Source of the DNA: Paractinoplanes maris
GTDB taxonomy: Bacteria > Actinomycetota > Actinomycetes > Mycobacteriales > Micromonosporaceae
Direction of reading: 5' to 3'
Length of the DNA: 64,000 nt
Assembly: GCF_023544465.1 (NCBI RefSeq)
Contig: NZ_JALPVL010000021.1
Span: 1 to 64,000, forward strand
The position numbers and the translations under genes were made by a program. The notes under the pieces were generated by a model. That model ran no database searches and had not been told where the DNA came from. It worked only from the letters and a program-made list of their open reading frames with translations. Of the stretch, positions 60,179-64,000 are shown in pieces. Positions within the stretch are counted from its first letter, which is position 1, and each line of letters opens with the position of its first letter.

Positions 60179-61081
60179 TCAGATCCAGACGGGCGTGCGG
60201 TCGTCGACGTCGGTCCAGGCCTTGATCCCGTACGCGCTGAGCAGGAACTTCCGCAGCAGGACCAGCAACGCCGGCACGACGGTGACGTCACCGATGCGGG
60301 AAAGGTGCTGCAGGTCCGGCGGGTACGGCGGGTAGCTCGACCCCATCCGCAGGTTCAGCTCGTTCTCCTCCAGCATGGACCCGACCAGCGTGATCATGCT
60401 GTCCCGGTCGTCCTTGGCCGTCAGCCGCCGGGTGAACCGGTAGGGAGCCGCCGGCGCCAGCCCGGAGGAGAGCTGCATCAGCAGGGTGCCCCGGTGGGTC
60501 TCCGGCAGATAGAGGATGTTCGCCGTGAGCAGCGAGCGGGGGTGGAAGCGCACGAAAAAACACGCGCGGTGGCGGCCCTGGCCGACCGCGATGACCAGCG
60601 CGATGATCTGGTCGTTGTCCCGGTCGAGCAGCCGGTCAACCGAAGTGATCTTCAGCGGCGAGCGGGCCTGCGCCACCCAGGGCGGCTCGCCGGCGTGCCC
60701 CATCCTCGCCGCGGCCAGGCCGGCGAGAGTCTCGAGCTGCCCGTCGCCGGCCACGGCGAGGGCCAGCAGCGCCGCCCGCGCCTCGGCCGTCCCCATCTCG
60801 ACCACCGAGTCCAGCACGATCTCCCGGGGCAGGCCCATCAGGTCGGTGATCGAGACGAACGGAGCGCAGAGCGAGGCGCCCACCGCCGCCGCGCAGAGCG
60901 GGTCGCTCAGCGAGATCAGCCGGAACCCGTGATCGCGGAACAGCCCCCGGAACTCGGGGAGCCGCCCCCGCACCGAGGCATCCGCCCCCGATCGGTAGGT
61001 CTGCCAGATCTCGGCGTCCGGGTCCGGCTCCCGCAGCGTCGCGAACGGACTGGAAACATCATTTCCCCGTCGGAAGAACAT
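60179..61081 (-). CDS. Uncharacterised 300-residue protein, first gene of the kinase operon
   Basis: 300 residues from the ATG at 61081; the frame is open upstream but reads as non-coding. It begins with MFFRRGNDVSSPF and has several hydrophobic but not membrane-like stretches (EIVLDSVVEMGTAEARAALL, ALAVAGDGQLETLAG, IIALVIAVGQGRHRACFFVR). The C-terminal part contains MGSSYPPYPPDLQHLSRIGD and VVPALLVLLRKFLLSAYG. I see no known domain. Its place as first gene of the operon with DUF7019-like and kinase genes suggests it takes part in the same signalling system. Confidence 0.6.
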   Translation of the reverse strand: MFFRRGNDVSSPFATLREPDPDAEIWQTYRSGADASVRGRLPEFRGLFRDHGFRLISLSDPLCAAAVGASLCAPFVSITDLMGLPREIVLDSVVEMGTAEARAALLALAVAGDGQLETLAGLAAARMGHAGEPPWVAQARSPLKITSVDRLLDRDNDQIIALVIAVGQGRHRACFFVRFHPRSLLTANILYLPETHRGTLLMQLSSGLAPAAPYRFTRRLTAKDDRDSMITLVGSMLEENELNLRMGSSYPPYPPDLQHLSRIGDVTVVPALLVLLRKFLLSAYGIKAWTDVDDRTPVWI

Positions 61082-61182
61082 GCTCCGATGATGACCGCAC
61101 AGAGACCGAAATCGATACCCGCGTGTCAGCAAGGGGACGTTTCCTGGTCCAGCCGCCGGACTGTGACCGACCGCCTGTGAGA

Positions 61183-61431
61183 TCAAGCCGCGGACGTCGG
61201 GTTCGCCGCTTCCCGGCGCGCTCGGCGGCGGAGCCACAGCAGGACGACGGTCTGAACCGTGAAAGCCAGCGACGTCACGCCGAAGCAGGCGACCAGAAAC
61301 CATTCCTGATCGATGACGTTGTCGACAAGCGCCCAGATCTGCACCGCCGCGATCAAGCCGCACAGCGCGGAGACCCACGGGCTGGACAGGATGGACCTGG
61401 CTTTCTGCCCCTCGGCGCTGATCACGACCAA
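61183..61431 (-). CDS. Small two-helix membrane protein
   Basis: 82 residues. Two hydrophobic helices are seen (WVSALCGLIAAVQIWALV and FLVACFGVTSLAFTVQTVVL) joined by an acidic loop, with a basic C-terminus (RRRARREAANPTSAA). It looks like a small integral membrane protein with no recognised family. It lies 101 bases upstream of the kinase operon on the same strand and could be part of it or independent. Confidence 0.55.
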   Translation of the reverse strand: MVVISAEGQKARSILSSPWVSALCGLIAAVQIWALVDNVIDQEWFLVACFGVTSLAFTVQTVVLLWLRRRARREAANPTSAA

Positions 61432-61570
61432 GCTCTACCCCGACGGCCGGACCGGTAATCAGCCCGCCGGCTCCGTCCGACGCGGTGGAAGGTCCGATGA
61501 GCGCCTGATCACAGCGGCGACGTCATTCGGCTCAGGCCGGGCGGGGACCCTGAGGTGAACCGTTGCTGTC

Positions 61571-63142
61571 ATGACCGACAAAATCACCGCGCGCGGTTCC
61601 TGGGCCATTCTCGGCGTTCTCGTCCTGGCCCAGTTCATGATCGTCCTGGACGCCACGGTCGTGAACATCGCGCTGCCCAGCGCCCAGGAGGCGCTGCGGT
61701 TCAGCGACGCCGACCGGCAGTGGATCGTCACCACGTACTCCCTGGTCTTCGGCAGCCTGCTGCTGCCGGCCGGTCGGCTCACCGATCTCCTCGGCCGGCG
61801 GACCGCACTGATCATCGGCTTGATCGGCTTCGCCGTCGCATCGGCCGTGGGTGGGACCGCCCCCAGTTTCGGCGTGCTGACCGCCGCGCGCGGGGTCCAA
61901 GGCGCCTTCGGCGCGCTGCTGGCGCCGGCCGTGCTGTCCCTGCTGAGCACCACCTTCACCGCGGGACGACCACGAGCCCTGGCGTTCGCCGTGTTCGGGG
62001 CGGTGGCCGGAGCCGGTGGAGCCCTCGGGCTGCTGCTCGGCGGCTTCCTCACCGAGTACTTCTCGTGGCGGTGGTGCCTCTACGTCAATCTGCCGTTGGC
62101 CTTCGCCGCGGTCGCCGCCGCGATACCGCTGATTCCCCGGCGGTCCGGGGAGCGCACCTCGACCCGGATGGATCCGGCGGGCATGGTCGCCGTCGTGGCC
62201 GGCCTGGTCGGCGTCGTCTACGGTCTCGGCCGGGCTGAGTCCGCGGGCTGGACCGACGGCCTCACGCTGACCTCGTTGATCGGTGGCGCGGCCGCGCTGG
62301 CCGCGTTCGTTCTGATCGAGTCGCGGGTGGCAGCCCCGTTGCTGCCGCTGCGGGTGCTGGCCGACCGCAACCGGGCCGGGGCCTACGCGGGGCTGGCCCT
62401 GGCCAACGCGGGCCTGTTCGCGGTGTTCCTGTTCCTGACCTTCTACCTGGAGCAGAGTCTGCACCTCAGCCCGGTCCGCACCGGTCTGGCGTTCGTCCCC
62501 ATGATCGTCATCCTGGTCCTGACCACGACGCTGCTCGGCGCCCGCCTGGTGATCCGCTTCGGTCCCCGGCCGCTGATGTCCTCCGGCCTGGTGATCGCCG
62601 CCGCCGGCCTGCTCGTCCTGGCCCGCCTCGACGTCGGCAGCCGCTACGCCACCGGCGTCCTGCCCGGTCTGCTCATCCTGGGTGTCGGGCTCGGCCTGGC
62701 TTTCGCGCCGGGTCAGAACACCGCGACCGGCGGTGTGCCGGCTTCGGACGCCGGCAGCGCTTCGGCCCTGACCGCCGTGTCCGCACAGACCGGCGCCTCG
62801 ATCGGCACGGCGCTGCTGAGCACGATCGCCGCCGGCGCGAGCCGCGACTATCTGACCCTCCACGCACGGGACCTGCCCGGAGCGATCGTGCATTCGTACA
62901 CCTCGGTCTTCGTCGCCGCGGCAGTCATCTTCGGTATCGGTGCGATCGTCACCGGCGCCCTCCTGCGGTCCGGTCCCCTCGGCCAGGCCGCCGTCCAGCA
63001 GCGCCCGCGCGCCGCCGTGCCCGAGAGGGCCGCTGACCGCGAGCCGCAGGAGCCCGGGGGCCAGGCCCCGATCGCCCTGCGGCCGCCCAGCCACCGCGAC
63101 GAGCACCACCCAGCCGAGCGCGTAGAAGTCCGGGGCCCGTGA
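61571..63142 (+). CDS. DHA2-family MFS drug:proton antiporter (EmrB/QacA type)
   Basis: 523 residues, the length of 14-helix DHA2 transporters. The first helix ends in VLDATVVNIALPSAQEALRF (motif D1 of the group), motif A is GRLTDLLGRRTALI, and motif C-like VFGAVAGAGGALGLLLGG follows in helix 5. These proteins expel drugs or natural products using the proton gradient. The C-terminal 60 residues are hydrophilic and Pro/Arg/Glu rich. No adjacent TetR or MarR regulator is seen. The substrate is unknown. Confidence 0.9.
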   Translation: MTDKITARGSWAILGVLVLAQFMIVLDATVVNIALPSAQEALRFSDADRQWIVTTYSLVFGSLLLPAGRLTDLLGRRTALIIGLIGFAVASAVGGTAPSFGVLTAARGVQGAFGALLAPAVLSLLSTTFTAGRPRALAFAVFGAVAGAGGALGLLLGGFLTEYFSWRWCLYVNLPLAFAAVAAAIPLIPRRSGERTSTRMDPAGMVAVVAGLVGVVYGLGRAESAGWTDGLTLTSLIGGAAALAAFVLIESRVAAPLLPLRVLADRNRAGAYAGLALANAGLFAVFLFLTFYLEQSLHLSPVRTGLAFVPMIVILVLTTTLLGARLVIRFGPRPLMSSGLVIAAAGLLVLARLDVGSRYATGVLPGLLILGVGLGLAFAPGQNTATGGVPASDAGSASALTAVSAQTGASIGTALLSTIAAGASRDYLTLHARDLPGAIVHSYTSVFVAAAVIFGIGAIVTGALLRSGPLGQAAVQQRPRAAVPERAADREPQEPGGQAPIALRPPSHRDEHHPAERVEVRGP

Positions 63143-63448
63143 GGGGCCATCCGACGATCCACCCCGGGACGAGATCACGCGGTTGAGGCGATCGGACTTG
63201 TCCCGACCGCCTCCGCGATGCCGAAGCGTGGACAGCCGCGGGTGCGATCGCTTGAGACCCCACCACGCCGATCCGTCGAGCGGATCAGTCTGGCAAGAAT
63301 GCCATTCTTGCGCTGCCGAGAGCGAACCGGCAGGGTCGTACGCACGCTGCTGCCGCGATTCCCGGCGTTGAACGTGACGTCACAACGTTCTCGCCGCACA
63401 GGGGCGAAGCCGCGTCGTACACCTCGGATGACGGATGGGGGGCCGGCC
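63143..63448. other. 306-base non-coding stretch before the barrel-like gene
   Basis: No convincing gene is seen here. An open frame from 63218 runs into the downstream gene, but its product is Arg/Pro-rich and looks non-coding. The region holds the two inverted repeats at 63270-63311 and probably the promoter of the gene at 63449. Confidence 0.5.
63270..63311. promoter_or_regulatory. Two adjacent inverted repeats, probable operator
   Basis: GATCCG (63270-63275) and CGGATC (63281-63286) form a dyad with a 5-nt centre. GCAAGAATG and CATTCTTGC (63293-63311) form a perfect 19-bp palindrome around a single C. The latter is AT-rich relative to its surroundings and lies 138 bases upstream of the start at 63449, so regulation of that gene is likely. 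Confidence 0.5.
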
Positions 63449-63805
63449 ATGGACGAAGCGCCTCAGCTGCAGCTCGCTGAGATCGTCCAGGTCACGTACG
63501 GGTCGCTCACCTGCATGGTGCGCTGCGTTGCCGGGACGGTGCGGCTGGGAGAGACAGTGGAGCTGCGTTCCGCCACCATCGATCTGTCCATCGCCGCCGG
63601 GCTGACCGTCGCCGTCATCGAGTACTACGACGGAATTTTCATGGACTTCGTCGATCTCGGCCGGACCGCTCTGGTCACCGTCACCGGCCCGATCGACGTG
63701 TCCGCACTGCGGGCCCTGGCGCCCAAAAAATCCCCCGAGCACCTGAGGGAGGCCGACCTCCGGCTGGTCGTGTCGGCCTCTCAACCGCGCAGGAGTGCGT
63801 CGTAG
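63449..63805 (+). CDS. Small protein resembling the EF-Tu domain 2 beta barrel
   Basis: 118 residues from the ATG at 63449, with GATGGGGGG upstream; an in-frame ATG at 63428 is an alternative. The core, LAEIVQVTYGSLTCMVRCVA followed by VRLGETVELRS, then LTVAVIEYYDGIFMDFVDLG and ALVTVTGP, resembles the second domain of translation GTPases, but no GTPase domain is present. The function is unknown. Its 3' end overlaps the convergent FGGY kinase gene by 25 bases. Confidence 0.6.
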   Translation: MDEAPQLQLAEIVQVTYGSLTCMVRCVAGTVRLGETVELRSATIDLSIAAGLTVAVIEYYDGIFMDFVDLGRTALVTVTGPIDVSALRALAPKKSPEHLREADLRLVVSASQPRRSAS

Positions 63806-64000
63806 ACCTCGGCGAATCGAGCGCGCCGTCCCGCGTAGTGCTCGACGTGGGACGGACGGGGTTCATAGGTCGCGCCGACGGCGCGGGGTGCCCGCGGGAC
63901 ATCGGGGGCCAGCACGTCGAGGGCGAGCAGCGCCGTGCCGCGCTGGGTGGCTCGCCGCCGGGTCACGTGGGTGACCGGTCGCCCGAGCACGTCGGCCAGC
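63781..64000 (-). CDS. FGGY-family carbohydrate kinase, C-terminal fragment (continues beyond window)
   Basis: The last 72 codons of a gene entering from the right edge. LADVLGRPVTHVTRRRATQR followed by GTALLALDVLA is the typical C-terminal ATP-binding region of xylulose/gluconate-type FGGY kinases, and HVEHYAGRRARFAEVYDALL is the usual terminal helix. The sugar substrate cannot be decided from this part. No start is in the window. The stop overlaps the end of the convergent small gene. Confidence 0.8.
   Translation of the reverse strand, partial: LADVLGRPVTHVTRRRATQRGTALLALDVLAPDVPRAPRAVGATYEPRPSHVEHYAGRRARFAEVYDALLRG

Noticed and set aside
1..64000. CRISPR arrays, tRNA and rRNA genes
   Set aside because: No regularly spaced repeats were seen other than the 24-nt triplication, and no cloverleaf or ribosomal RNA sequence was recognised.

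Overview
This is a very GC-rich, densely packed chromosomal window. High GC at third codon positions, frequent GTG and occasional TTG starts, 4-nt and 8-nt stop/start overlaps and the gene families present (large LuxR-type ATPase regulators, HAAS/PadR pairs, CU044-type sigma partners, WD40 kinases, NB-ARC/TPR regulators) point to an actinomycete. A filamentous Micromonosporaceae member such as Actinoplanes is my inference from family content; I ran no search. I see no rRNA, tRNA or CRISPR array.

Layout. 1-138: outer end of an IS5-like insertion sequence with the start of its transposase. 139-9051: LysE exporter, PadR/HAAS pair with tandem operator, 3D-domain lipoprotein, MOSC-ferredoxin reductase fusion, a cytosolic subtilase paired with a GHSFG hydrolase, an NTF2-like protein and a polytopic membrane protein. 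9252-17200: large LuxR ATPase with hydrolase and SDR downstream, then an operon (hydrolase, TetR, LtrA, DUF998) behind a strong TetR-type dyad. 17339-24105: ECF sigma and partner, two-component system with a secreted protein, an orphan LanC-like protein with a Cys-Cys zinc motif, a DUF4352-like protein, ankyrin and STAS proteins. 24165-28606: aldo/keto reductase with hydrolase, divergent from a TDT channel, nitroreductase and ThuA operon. 28718-35635: second large LuxR ATPase, a short LuxR, and an SDR / GMC oxidoreductase / Rieske operon. 35632-45744: VOC proteins, aldo/keto reductase, tandem S9 peptidases, a WYL regulator divergent from a PhnB-like protein, and a lipoprotein. 45757-52071: MMPL transporter, ATP-dependent DNA ligase, DHFR-like protein with a SnoaL-tailed ECF sigma, and a SRPBCC-ArsR-SRPBCC operon with a legible promoter and twin operators. 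52127-61431: NB-ARC/TPR regulator and a four-gene signalling operon (300-aa unknown, DUF7019-like, kinase-WD40, FHA-kinase). 61571-64000: DHA2 MFS transporter, a small beta-barrel-like protein and the end of an FGGY kinase.

Functionally the region is accessory: one- and two-component regulators sit next to small operons of hydrolases, oxidoreductases or exporters. Several regulators have readable palindromes at their promoters (PadR, TetR, WYL, ArsR). The two most system-like groups are the SDR-GMC-Rieske operon, which could form an FAD to Fe-S electron chain with an unusual three-Cys Rieske site, and the kinase/WD40/FHA operon with two proteins of unknown function. All functions are inferred from sequence motifs and family knowledge recalled from memory.
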